DNA from: GCA-2725625 sp964574215
GTDB lineage: Bacteria > Pseudomonadota > Alphaproteobacteria > Rhodospirillales > UBA2165
Length of the DNA: 64,000 bases
Direction of reading: 5' to 3'
NCBI GenBank assembly: GCA_964574215.1
Contig: CAZNLR010000010.1
Location: forward strand, 1-64,000
The notes beneath the pieces were generated by a model. That model saw only the letters and a list, made by a program, of their open reading frames with translations, made no database searches and was not told the origin of the DNA. A program made the translations under genes and the position numbers. Below are positions 17,894 through 25,482 of this stretch, piece after piece; position 1 is the stretch's first letter; each line of letters starts with the position of its first letter.

Positions 17894-18907
17894 ATGGCGA
17901 AGATCGTTTTGGGCATGGGAACCTCCCATAGCCCGATGCTGTCGACACCGCCGGAAGAATGGGGGCAGCGGGCCGAAGCCGATAAGAAAAATCCGGCCCA
18001 CCCTTTTCGGGGCGATGTCTATACGTTCGAGGAACTGCTGGAAAAGCGGAAGGGTGAAAATTTCGCCGAGCGGTTCTCGGTTGATATTTGGCGAGAACAG
18101 CACGCCACCTGCATGGAAAAAATCGAGAATATGGCGCAAAGCTATGAGCAAGCAGCACCGGACGTGGCGATTATTTTCGGCAATGACCAAAATGAAGTGA
18201 TTGTCGATACCAACATGCCGGCGTTCAGTGTTTTCTGGGGTGAAAAGCTCGAAAATATTCCCTATAGCGATGCCCAAAAGGCGAAACTCAATCCGGGTAT
18301 CGGTATCGCAGAGCCGGGTCATACCCGCGACCAAACTGACGTGTATGACGGTTGCCCCGAACTCGGTAAACATATTATCGAACATTTAATTCAGAATGAA
18401 TTCGATGTCGGCCAATCGAAACGCCTGCCGGAAATAGAAGATCACTGGTGGAGCGGTGTGCCTCATGCATTTGGCTTTATCTATCGCCAGATCATGAGGG
18501 ATGAAGTCATTCCCAATGTGCCGGTGTTCACCAATACTTTTTTCCCGCCCAATCAGCCGACGGTGGCTCGGTGCTATAAATTCGGCAAGGCCGTCCGCCA
18601 GGCGGTGGAAAGCTGGGACAGCGATAAGAAAGTCGCCGCCTTTTGTTCCGGCGGACTCAGTCATTTCAACATCGACGAAGAGCTTGACCGGCAGGTGATG
18701 GACGCCTTGAAAAGCAAGGACGAGACGAAAATCCTGGCGATCCCCGATAAATACCTGACGTCGGGAACGTCGGAAGTGAAGAACTGGGTCACCTTGGCGG
18801 GGTTTCTTTCCGATACGCCGCTGGAAATGACTGTTTCTGAATATATTCCGTGTTATCGTTCCGCAGCCGGTACCGGCAACGCCATGGCTTTTGGTATTTG
18901 GCAATAG
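17894..18907 (+). CDS. LigB-type (class III) extradiol ring-cleavage dioxygenase
   Basis: The protein has 337 residues of the LigB fold. His12 (GTSHSPML) matches the first iron ligand and His257 (GGLSHFNID) the catalytic His of protocatechuate 4,5-dioxygenase. The second iron-ligand region, usually ND-His, reads GNDQNE here (Gln99, Glu101), so the metal site differs. The C-terminus TVSEYIPCYRSAAGTGNAMAFGIWQ is family-like, and no separate LigA-type small subunit gene is present. AAGGAGC precedes the start. In this cluster it should open the ring 4,5 to the diol and yield a substrate for LigJ. Confidence 0.8.
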   Translation: MAKIVLGMGTSHSPMLSTPPEEWGQRAEADKKNPAHPFRGDVYTFEELLEKRKGENFAERFSVDIWREQHATCMEKIENMAQSYEQAAPDVAIIFGNDQNEVIVDTNMPAFSVFWGEKLENIPYSDAQKAKLNPGIGIAEPGHTRDQTDVYDGCPELGKHIIEHLIQNEFDVGQSKRLPEIEDHWWSGVPHAFGFIYRQIMRDEVIPNVPVFTNTFFPPNQPTVARCYKFGKAVRQAVESWDSDKKVAAFCSGGLSHFNIDEELDRQVMDALKSKDETKILAIPDKYLTSGTSEVKNWVTLAGFLSDTPLEMTVSEYIPCYRSAAGTGNAMAFGIWQ

Positions 18908-18920
18908 GAACGGGAATTAT

Positions 18921-19580
18921 ATGAAGGAAAAATTAGTTGACCGGTTGCGTCAAATCGACACCTGTGCCGTGTCGGACGCGCTGGACGCTCTGGGATTGAT
19001 GGGAACAGTGATCGGTATCAAGCCGATCTCCGTCCTGCGCCGGGTCGCCGGACGGGTCCAGACGGTAAAACTGGGACCGCCCCGCGACGACATTCCCAAA
19101 GTCCACCTTTGCTCGCGGGCGGTGGACGCCGCGGATCAAGGTGATGTCATCGTGGTCGAAAATCATCATCGCGAAGACGCGGCCGGGTGGGGCGGAATTC
19201 TCTCGACCGCCGCAGCTCACAAAGGACTGTCGGCCACCATCGTAGACGGGCCGGTGCGGGACGCCGACGAAAGCCGGGATGTGGACTATCCCGTGTTCGC
19301 CCGATCGGCCATTCCCTTTACCGCCCGGGGGCGCATCGCCGAACACGCCTGGAATATTCCCGTTGAAATCGGCGGCGTGACTGTCAATCCCGGTGATTTG
19401 GTGCTGGCCGACGGCAGCGGTGTCGTTTTCGTCGATCAAAACCGGGCCGAAGATATCGTCGCCAAGGCCGAAGAAATCGCCGCCAAGGAAGCCGCCATGG
19501 CGGCGGCGGTCCGCCAGGGTAAGAAAGTCAGCGATGTCATGGGTGGCGATTACGAAAATATGTTGATCGAAAAAGATTAA
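18921..19580 (+). CDS. RraA-like/class II aldolase-type protein 1
   Basis: The protein has 219 residues with the RraA fold. It retains the Arg-Asp pair (DGPVRDADES) that binds substrate and Mg2+ in HMG/CHA aldolases. The ATG at 18921 follows AGGAACGGG; an in-frame ATG at 18891 would overlap the dioxygenase gene. Members of this family cleave 4-carboxy-4-hydroxy-2-oxoadipate or decarboxylate oxaloacetate. It is the first of three tandem paralogues, the reason for which is unknown. Confidence 0.75.
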   Translation: MKEKLVDRLRQIDTCAVSDALDALGLMGTVIGIKPISVLRRVAGRVQTVKLGPPRDDIPKVHLCSRAVDAADQGDVIVVENHHREDAAGWGGILSTAAAHKGLSATIVDGPVRDADESRDVDYPVFARSAIPFTARGRIAEHAWNIPVEIGGVTVNPGDLVLADGSGVVFVDQNRAEDIVAKAEEIAAKEAAMAAAVRQGKKVSDVMGGDYENMLIEKD

Positions 19581-19621
19581 AGGGGGAGTAACTCTTGATC
19601 AAATATCTCTCTAATTCCAAT

Positions 19622-19728
19622 CAGCCCCCCCACCCTAACCCTCCCCCTCCAGGGGGGAGGGGAAATAAAATAATGCCCTCTTTTCTTCCTCCCCCCTGGA
19701 GGGGGAGGATAGAGGTGGGGGGGAAGCT
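19622..19728. repeat. GC-rich palindromic intergenic repeat (REP/MITE-like), copy 1
   Basis: Two inverted arms of about 40 bases surround an AT-rich centre (GAAATAAAATAATG). Each arm is itself palindromic around CCCCCTCCAGGGGGG. The outer motif CCCACCCTAACCCTC recurs in copy 2 at 22841-22940. It lies between two RraA-like genes and contains no coding frame. A folded transcript would form very strong hairpins, so it may attenuate or stabilise the mRNA. Confidence 0.8.
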
Positions 19729-19752
19729 TTCAAAAAACGGGGCTATATATTC

Positions 19753-20406
19753 ATGAGTGATCAGGCAGTCGAAAAAGCCAAAGGCCTTTCCACTTCAACC
19801 GTCAGTGACGCGTTGGACCGTTTGGGCATTGCCGGGCAGTGTCTGGGCATCAAGCCGGTCGACGTCAAGTTCCGCCTGTGCGGCCGCGCCTACACCATGC
19901 GGACAGTGCCGGCGGAGGTGGTCCCCGGCTCGGTCGGCGACTACATTGACGACGTTCCCGCCGGTTCGGTGGTGGTCATCGATAATGGCGGCCGCCAGGA
20001 TAAAACCGTGTGGGGGGATATCCTGACCTTCCTTGCCGACAGGATGGGCGTGGCGGGAACGGTCATTGACGGTAATTGCCGCGATATCCACCGCTGTATC
20101 GAGATCAACTATCCGGTATTTAGCCGGGGCTGGTCCATGCGGACGGGCAAGGACCGGGTACAGCTTGATGATATTAATATCCCCGTCTCCATCGGCGACG
20201 CCCGGGTCGAGCCCGGCGATATCATGCTGGGTGACGCCGACGGTGTTCTGGTCATCCCGAAAGAACACGAAGACAAAGTTATCGAACTGGCCCAGGAAAT
20301 AGATGAGGCCGAGGAGGCTATTCTGGAAGCCATCGCCGACGGTCTTCGCTTGGATGAAGCACGTGAAAAGTTTAAGTATCATCAGCTGCAAAAGCGCGAG
20401 AAATAG
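19753..20406 (+). CDS. RraA-like/class II aldolase-type protein 2
   Basis: The protein has 217 residues with start STVSDALDRLGIAGQ, glycine-rich WGDILTFLADRMGVAG and the catalytic-type Arg-Asp in DGNCRDIHR. It is separated from paralogue 1 by a palindromic repeat and from paralogue 3 by 2 bases. The ribosome site is weak, so coupling to an upstream gene is unlikely across the repeat. Possible roles are aldolase, oxaloacetate decarboxylase or a related 2-oxo acid lyase; the true RraA RNase E inhibitor role is unlikely in a catabolic operon. Confidence 0.75.
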   Translation: MSDQAVEKAKGLSTSTVSDALDRLGIAGQCLGIKPVDVKFRLCGRAYTMRTVPAEVVPGSVGDYIDDVPAGSVVVIDNGGRQDKTVWGDILTFLADRMGVAGTVIDGNCRDIHRCIEINYPVFSRGWSMRTGKDRVQLDDINIPVSIGDARVEPGDIMLGDADGVLVIPKEHEDKVIELAQEIDEAEEAILEAIADGLRLDEAREKFKYHQLQKREK

Positions 20407-20408
20407 CT

Positions 20409-21035
20409 ATGTCCAATAGACTGTCCGACGACGTGATCCAGGAAGCAGCGAAGATTCCGGCCGCGACTTTGCACGAGGCAGCGGGCAAGATCGGCGCATT
20501 GCCGTCCAATCTGAAACCGATTGCCAAGGGCATGAAAATTTGTGGCCGGGCCTTCACCATCCAGGGGCCTTCGGGGTGCAATTTGTGGCTCCACCGGGCT
20601 TTGGCGAAAGCTGAGCCGGGGGATGTCCTGATTGCCGATGTGGGCGGAAATCCGGAGTTCGGCTACTGGGGCGATATTATGGGAACGGCGGCTTTGAGCC
20701 GTGGGATCAATGGCTTGGTCATAGATGGCTGCGTCCGAGATGCGGTCGAACTGGAGGAAATGAATTTTCCGGTTTTTTCCGCCGGACTTTGCATCCGGGG
20801 AACGGACAAGCTGTTCGACGGCAAGGGCGCCCTCAATGAACCCATCACCATCGGTGAAATCACCGTTAATCCGGGTGATCTGGTTCTCGGTGATAATGAC
20901 GGCTTGGCTGTCATCCCGGCCGACCAGGTGGCCGATACCATAAGCAAGGCCCATGCACGCGAAGCAAAAGAAGACGGCGTAAAAGAACGATTGCGCACCG
21001 GAGAAACCACAATGGAAATATACGGCTGGGAATAA
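20409..21035 (+). CDS. RraA/LigK-like 4-carboxy-4-hydroxy-2-oxoadipate aldolase candidate
   Basis: The protein has 208 residues. Its N-terminus TLHEAAGKIGALPSNLKPI is close to the TVHEA-type start of LigK/HMG aldolases, and the Arg-Asp pair is present in DGCVRDAVE. Of the three paralogues it is the best match to the aldolase that splits the LigJ product into pyruvate and oxaloacetate. It follows paralogue 2 by 2 bases and precedes the ThDP enzyme gene by 31 bases. Confidence 0.75.
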   Translation: MSNRLSDDVIQEAAKIPAATLHEAAGKIGALPSNLKPIAKGMKICGRAFTIQGPSGCNLWLHRALAKAEPGDVLIADVGGNPEFGYWGDIMGTAALSRGINGLVIDGCVRDAVELEEMNFPVFSAGLCIRGTDKLFDGKGALNEPITIGEITVNPGDLVLGDNDGLAVIPADQVADTISKAHAREAKEDGVKERLRTGETTMEIYGWE

Positions 21036-21066
21036 AGGGCCGCTCTAAAAACCGAGGGATCATTCA

Positions 21067-22803
21067 ATGCCAAAAGAAACCATCGAATCGGGAATTGTCT
21101 CCGACGCCTATCTGCGGCTGCTGGCGGACCGGGGTATCGACTACATGTTTGTTAACGGCGGCACCGATTTTGCGCCGATTATCGAATCCTTCGCCAAGGC
21201 TGATGTTGAAGGCACAAAATTGCCCGAGCCGGTTATCGCGCCCCATGAAAATGTCGCGGTCAATATGGCCCACGGCTATTACCTGGTAACCGGCAGGCCC
21301 CAGGCTGTTATGGTGCATGTCAATGTAGGAACAGCCAACGCCATCTGCGGCGTGATCAATGCTTATCGGGATCGGGTGCCTATGCTGATGACGGCGGGAA
21401 GAACGCCGCTGACTGAAACCGAACTGCCCGGCTCCCGTTCGGGAAGTATCCACTGGGCCCAGGAAATGTTCGATCAGGCGGGCATGCTCCGGGAAGCCGT
21501 GAAATGGGACTATGAACTGCGCAACGGCGAACAGGTGGAGGCGGTGGTCGACCGCGCCCTGGAAGTCGCTATGGCGGAGCCCAAAGGTCCTGTCTATCTG
21601 TCATTACCCAGGGAAGTTCTGGGCTACGAAATCAAGGATTTTCAATATGAAACGCCGTCCCGCCGGGTGACCTCTTCGCCCACAGCGCCCGATCCGGCAG
21701 CCATCGAACAGGCTGCGGAAATGCTGGCCGGTGCCGAACGGCCTCTTTTTATCACTAGGACAGCCGGACAAAATCCTCTGGCCGCCGAAAAAATGGCTGC
21801 TATCGCGGAAGAATATGCCATACCGGTTGGCGAATTCCGGCCCGTTTATAATACCTTGCCCAATTCCCACCCCATGAATATCGGGTTCGATCTTAAGGAC
21901 TATCTGGATCAAGCGGACTGCATCGTTACGTTGGATGCCGATTCACCCTGGTTGCCGGAGTTCCACGGGCAGCCAGCGGAGGATTGCCCAGTTATTCAAA
22001 TCGCCGTCGATCCTTTGTTCCAGAACTATCCGATCCGGGGCTTTCCCCGGGATCTTTCCATCGCCGCTGATATCGGTCTTGCCTTGGTTTCTTTGGAAAA
22101 TGCCCTGGAAAAAGCCATGGCTGCGAAAAAAGACCGCATGGTTGATGCCATCGAAGCCAGGCGGGGCAGACTGGCGGAAAGGAGGAATGAGCGGCTGCGG
22201 CGGATTGAAGACGTCATCGGAAAAGTCAAAGCCCAGACCCCCCTCCATCAGGCCTGGATCACCCGTTGCCTGGACGAGCAGATTGACGATGATGCATTGA
22301 TCTTCAACGATTATCCGTTGTTGTTGCCGTTTATGAACGAGCGGGAACCCAATACCTATTTCGGCACACCCTTGGCCGGCGGTCTCGGTTGGGGTGTCGG
22401 TGCGGCCTTGGGGGCCAAACTGGGCGCGCCGGACAAGCTGGTGGTATCGGCCACCGGTGACGGGTCGTACATGTTCGGCAATCCCGTTCCGGCCCATCAG
22501 GTGGCCAGCGCCTACGACCTGCCGATTCTTTTTTTGGTGTTCAACAATTCCCTCTGGGGCGCCGTTAAGCGGTCGACCCTGGGCATGTATCCGGACGGTT
22601 ACGCAGCCAAAAGCAACAAGATGCCCATCACCGAGATGGAACCGTCGCCGGAATACGACAAGATCATGGACATGTTCGGCGGCTATGGGGAAAAGGTGGA
22701 AAACCCGGAAGACGTACCCGGCGCCATCGAACGCGCCCTCCATGCCGTCCAGGTGGAAAAACGCCAGGCCCTGCTCCATTTCGTCACCGGTCTGGCCTGG
22801 TAA
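21067..22803 (+). CDS. Thiamine diphosphate-dependent enzyme, acetolactate synthase/benzoylformate decarboxylase family
   Basis: This 578-residue protein has the three-domain ThDP fold. The N-terminal Glu that activates the cofactor lies in APHENVAVNMAHGYY, and the C-terminal ThDP motif starts at ATGDGSYMF and runs to the Asn-containing FNNSLWG. Family members form or break bonds next to a 2-oxo acid (acetolactate synthase, benzoylformate and phenylpyruvate decarboxylases). In this operon a 2-oxo acid decarboxylase is the simplest role. The neighbourhood lacks an IlvN-type regulatory subunit, which argues against true acetolactate synthase. Confidence 0.82.
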   Translation: MPKETIESGIVSDAYLRLLADRGIDYMFVNGGTDFAPIIESFAKADVEGTKLPEPVIAPHENVAVNMAHGYYLVTGRPQAVMVHVNVGTANAICGVINAYRDRVPMLMTAGRTPLTETELPGSRSGSIHWAQEMFDQAGMLREAVKWDYELRNGEQVEAVVDRALEVAMAEPKGPVYLSLPREVLGYEIKDFQYETPSRRVTSSPTAPDPAAIEQAAEMLAGAERPLFITRTAGQNPLAAEKMAAIAEEYAIPVGEFRPVYNTLPNSHPMNIGFDLKDYLDQADCIVTLDADSPWLPEFHGQPAEDCPVIQIAVDPLFQNYPIRGFPRDLSIAADIGLALVSLENALEKAMAAKKDRMVDAIEARRGRLAERRNERLRRIEDVIGKVKAQTPLHQAWITRCLDEQIDDDALIFNDYPLLLPFMNEREPNTYFGTPLAGGLGWGVGAALGAKLGAPDKLVVSATGDGSYMFGNPVPAHQVASAYDLPILFLVFNNSLWGAVKRSTLGMYPDGYAAKSNKMPITEMEPSPEYDKIMDMFGGYGEKVENPEDVPGAIERALHAVQVEKRQALLHFVTGLAW

Positions 22804-22840
22804 AATTAAATCCAATTAAATCCCGCCAGTCGGCGATCTG

Positions 22841-22940
22841 CACCCCCATCCCAACCTTCCCCCGTCAAAGGGGGAAGGGGATTTTTTGATATCCTCCCCC
22901 CCCATATCCCAATTGGGCGGGAGAGGGTTAGGGTGGGGGA
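22841..22940. repeat. GC-rich palindromic intergenic repeat (REP/MITE-like), copy 2
   Basis: The left half contains CTTCCCCC and GGGGGAAG around GTCAAA. The right half reads GGGTTAGGGTGGGGG, the reverse complement of the CCCCCACCCTAACCC motif in copy 1. It fills the gap between the convergent ThDP and SDR genes and could act as a bidirectional terminator. Confidence 0.75.
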
Positions 22941-23765
22941 TTATACCTTCTCGATATAGAGATCCGGCAGCAATTCCTGTGAGGGGTCTTGGGCGTAGTG
23001 GCTTAGGTCCGTCACGCCTTCCTCCGCCAGGACTTGGTCGTCGATATAGAAATTACCGGTGCAGGTGCCGCTGTCCCGGGTCAGGATGGTGTAGGCCGCA
23101 TCGGCCATGATGTCCGGCTTACGGGCATTTTTGATCTCGACCCCCGGCACCAAGGCCAGGGCCGCCGTGGCGATGACCGTCCGGGGCCACAAACTGTTGC
23201 AGGCGATGCCGTCGTTCCTGAATTCCTCCGCCATGCCCAAGGTGCACATGGACATGCCGTATTTGGCCATGGAATAGGCAACATAGGGCGCAAACCATTT
23301 GGGCTGCATATCAAGAGGCGGCGACAGGGTCAGGATATGGGAGTTATCACCCTCAAGGAGATATTTATGCGCCAGATGACAGCAGGCATAGGTGCCGCGG
23401 GCGTTGATCTGGTGCATCAGGTCGTAACGTTTCAGGGGCGTTGCCGTGGTCGGCGTTAGGCTGATGGCGCTGGCGTTATTGACCAGGATATCGATGCCGT
23501 CAAAGGTTTCGGCGGTTTGTTCCATGGCCGCCTCAATCTGATCCTCGTGGCGGATGTCGCATTGAATGGCCAAAGCCTTGCCGCCGGCATTTTCAATATC
23601 CTCGGCGGCGGTGAAAATTGTGCCGGGAAGTTTCGGGTGCGGTTCCACCGTCTTGGCGGCGATAGCGACATTGGCCCCTTCTCGGGCGGCCCGCAGTCCG
23701 ATGGCCAACCCGATACCCCGTGATGCGCCGGTGATGAAGAGTGTTTTATTCTTGAGATCGCCCAT
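22941..23765 (-). CDS. Short-chain dehydrogenase/reductase (HSDL2/AtuB-like)
   Basis: The protein has 274 residues with the NAD(P)-binding TGASRGIG, the NNAS motif and catalytic Ser (LTLSPP), Tyr and Lys (VAYSMAKYG). The C-terminal part (FYIDDQVLAEEGVTDLSHYA) is typical of the SDR group that includes citronellol-pathway and HSDL2-like proteins, which act on hydroxyacyl or alcohol intermediates. It is divergent from the TetR gene, so its promoter region adjoins the TetR operator at 23843-23854. Confidence 0.85.
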   Translation of the reverse strand: MGDLKNKTLFITGASRGIGLAIGLRAAREGANVAIAAKTVEPHPKLPGTIFTAAEDIENAGGKALAIQCDIRHEDQIEAAMEQTAETFDGIDILVNNASAISLTPTTATPLKRYDLMHQINARGTYACCHLAHKYLLEGDNSHILTLSPPLDMQPKWFAPYVAYSMAKYGMSMCTLGMAEEFRNDGIACNSLWPRTVIATAALALVPGVEIKNARKPDIMADAAYTILTRDSGTCTGNFYIDDQVLAEEGVTDLSHYAQDPSQELLPDLYIEKV

Positions 23766-23809
23766 TTTCCCAAATCCTTTCTCATTATTTTACTTAAGTG
23801 GCGGTTTCG

Positions 23810-23838
23810 TTGACATGGGCCCGGCCTCTGCCTAACAT
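23810..23838 (+). promoter_or_regulatory. Sigma-70-like promoter of the TetR-crotonase operon
   Basis: A consensus TTGACA (23810-23815) and TAACAT (23833-23838) are 17 bases apart and are followed at once by the TetR-site candidate. The same layout occurs before the leftward acyl-CoA operon at 31906-31953. Confidence 0.6.
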
Positions 23839-23842
23839 AAAA

Positions 23843-23854
23843 ACGCTCGTTCGT
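23843..23854 (+). promoter_or_regulatory. Candidate TetR operator, copy 1
   Basis: ACGCTCGTTCGT with A/T-rich flanks matches the element at 31906-31917 in 11 of 12 bases on the opposite strand. It lies just after a -10 box and upstream of the TetR gene, as expected for autorepression. Confidence 0.65.
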
Positions 23855-23915
23855 ATTTTTACTATGTACCGGCCCTGAGAACGAAAGTCCTCGCTGGTTC
23901 CGGCAGGGTATAAAA

Positions 23916-24572
23916 ATGAGGCGGGGTAGGGCAATGGAAACCGGAACGATGGATAATAATATTTCACCGTCCCTAGGCAGCGACGGCAACAAATACAAAA
24001 AAGGCCTCGAAACGCGGGATAAAATTCTCGCCGAAGCCTGCGCATTGTTCGATAGCCAGGGCTTCGCCAAAACCTCCATTCGCCGTTTGATCAAGAATCT
24101 CGGTAAAAGCAGCTCGGTGGTCTACAACCACTTTGCCGACAAAGAAGACATTCTGTTCGTCATCACCCACGGCACCGGGGTCAAGGTCGTCAGCCTACTA
24201 AACGCGATCATGGATGAGACGGCGGACGCCGACGCGTGCCTGGAAAAAATGATTTTGGATATGCTTTTTCTGATGGAGCAGCCTCGGGTAAAAATGGAAA
24301 TCTCCATCTTCAACAACGAAGCCCACCATTTGCCCGAAGACAGGCGTAAATTGGTCAATGAGAAACACCTGGAAACCGTCCATCTGTTCGAACAGGCCGT
24401 AAAGGCCGTCTATAAAAAAAGAGGGTGTAGCGCCGTCAACGAAAAAATCGCCGCCTATAATATCCTGGCCGCCATCAATTGGGTCTATGTCTGGTACCGG
24501 GAAGACGGACCCTTGAGCCTGGAGGAGATCGCCCAGGACGTGGTTAAATTCATATTCCATGGATTAGATTGA
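23916..24572 (+). CDS. TetR-family transcriptional regulator
   Basis: The protein has 218 residues with an N-terminal HTH (RDKILAEACALFDSQGF, then TSIRRLIKNLGKSSSVVYNHF) and a helical effector domain resembling fatty-acid/acyl-CoA regulators. ATG at 23916 has AGGG eight bases upstream; in-frame starts at 23934 and 23949 are possible. Its stop overlaps the crotonase start by one base (TGATG), so the two are co-translated. Identical elements before its own promoter and before the leftward operon from 31891 suggest it represses both until an acyl-CoA accumulates (inference). Confidence 0.88.
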   Translation: MRRGRAMETGTMDNNISPSLGSDGNKYKKGLETRDKILAEACALFDSQGFAKTSIRRLIKNLGKSSSVVYNHFADKEDILFVITHGTGVKVVSLLNAIMDETADADACLEKMILDMLFLMEQPRVKMEISIFNNEAHHLPEDRRKLVNEKHLETVHLFEQAVKAVYKKRGCSAVNEKIAAYNILAAINWVYVWYREDGPLSLEEIAQDVVKFIFHGLD

Positions 24573-25324
24573 TGACTGAAAGCATTCTCTTAAAAGATAT
24601 CAAAGATCATGTCGCCGTGTTAACCCTCAACCGGCCCGACCAGGCCAATTCCCTGAGCCAGGATCTTTTTATTGCTCTCAAGGTCACGCTGGCGGAGTTG
24701 GACGCCGACGGCGAAGTGCGGGTGGTGGTGATGACTGGGGCCGGGGAACGGTTTTTTTGCGCCGGTGTCGACCTCAAAGAACGCGGCGCCATGACCGAGG
24801 ACGAGGTCTGGGAAAACCGGAAAGTCGCCGTCAAACCCTGCTTCGATGCCTTCCGCACTTTTTCGAAACCGATCATCGCCGCCGCCAATGGCGTGGCCCT
24901 GGGCGGCGGCGCGGAGATTGCGCTGGCTTGCGACATTCGGCTGGCTGTACCCCATGCCCAATTCGCCCATACGGAAATCAACTGGGGCATGATCCCGGCG
25001 GCGGGCGCCCATCAGCGGCTTCGCAATGTGGTCGGTCTCGGCATGGCCAAGGAGATCATGTTCACGGGCCGTAAGCTGGAGGCAGAAGAGGCCGGGCGGT
25101 TGGGCATCTACAATCATATTTACGCTCCCGACCAACTGATGCCGGAAGCTATGACGATGGCTTCAACCATCGCCGGGCATTCACCCCTGGCGGTGCGGCA
25201 ATCGAAAAAGGTCTACGACACCGGTGCTTATTCCGAAGAGGACTTCGAGTTCGAATACCAGGCCTCCATCGAATGCTATACCGACGGCGAGGCCATGACC
25301 GGCGCCAAGAGATTCAAGAAATAG
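24572..25324 (+). CDS. Enoyl-CoA hydratase/isomerase (crotonase) family protein
   Basis: This 250-residue protein has the two oxyanion-hole segments (FFCAGVDLKE and GVALGGGAEIALACD) and both crotonase Glu positions filled (FAHTEINWGMIP and AKEIMFTG), so true hydratase activity is plausible. The ATG at 24572 shares its A with the stop of the TetR gene. Such enzymes hydrate 2-enoyl-CoA thioesters in the cytoplasm. Its product could be oxidised by the 3-hydroxyacyl-CoA dehydrogenase encoded at 31019. Confidence 0.88.
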   Translation: MTESILLKDIKDHVAVLTLNRPDQANSLSQDLFIALKVTLAELDADGEVRVVVMTGAGERFFCAGVDLKERGAMTEDEVWENRKVAVKPCFDAFRTFSKPIIAAANGVALGGGAEIALACDIRLAVPHAQFAHTEINWGMIPAAGAHQRLRNVVGLGMAKEIMFTGRKLEAEEAGRLGIYNHIYAPDQLMPEAMTMASTIAGHSPLAVRQSKKVYDTGAYSEEDFEFEYQASIECYTDGEAMTGAKRFKK

Positions 25325-25373
25325 TTAATTTATCGACTGTCGATTAATTCATACACTTTCACAACTTCGTTAA
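25324..25373 (+). repeat. 50-bp direct repeat, copy 1
   Basis: This repeat matches 25433-25482 at 45 of 50 bases, starting GTTAATTTATCGACTGTCG. Its core TCGACTGTCGATTAATT is nearly palindromic. It begins at the crotonase stop codon. Confidence 0.85.
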
Positions 25374-25432
25374 TTCTCAACTGTCGAGAAATTGTCCTCT
25401 GGTCTAAAAACGTGAGAATTCAGCGACCAAAG

Positions 25433-25482
25433 GTTAATTTAACGACTGTCGATTAATTCACAGGCTTTCACAACTTGGTTAA
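25433..25482 (+). repeat. 50-bp direct repeat, copy 2
   Basis: This copy lies 109 bases from copy 1 and runs into the stop codon of the amidohydrolase gene that converges here. Between the copies lies TTCTCAACTGTCGAGAA, a third partial version of the same palindromic core. Confidence 0.85.

Noticed and set aside
18921..21035. RraA regulators of RNase E
   Set aside because: All three retain the aldolase Arg-Asp pair and sit in a ring-cleavage operon, so enzyme roles are more likely.
21067..22803. Acetolactate synthase for branched-chain amino-acid synthesis
   Set aside because: No IlvN-type subunit or ilv genes are near; the gene lies in an aromatic catabolic cluster.
25324..25482. CRISPR-like array
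   Set aside because: Only two full 50-bp copies with one 59-base interval, 90% identity and no cas genes. This is a repeat pair and not a CRISPR array.
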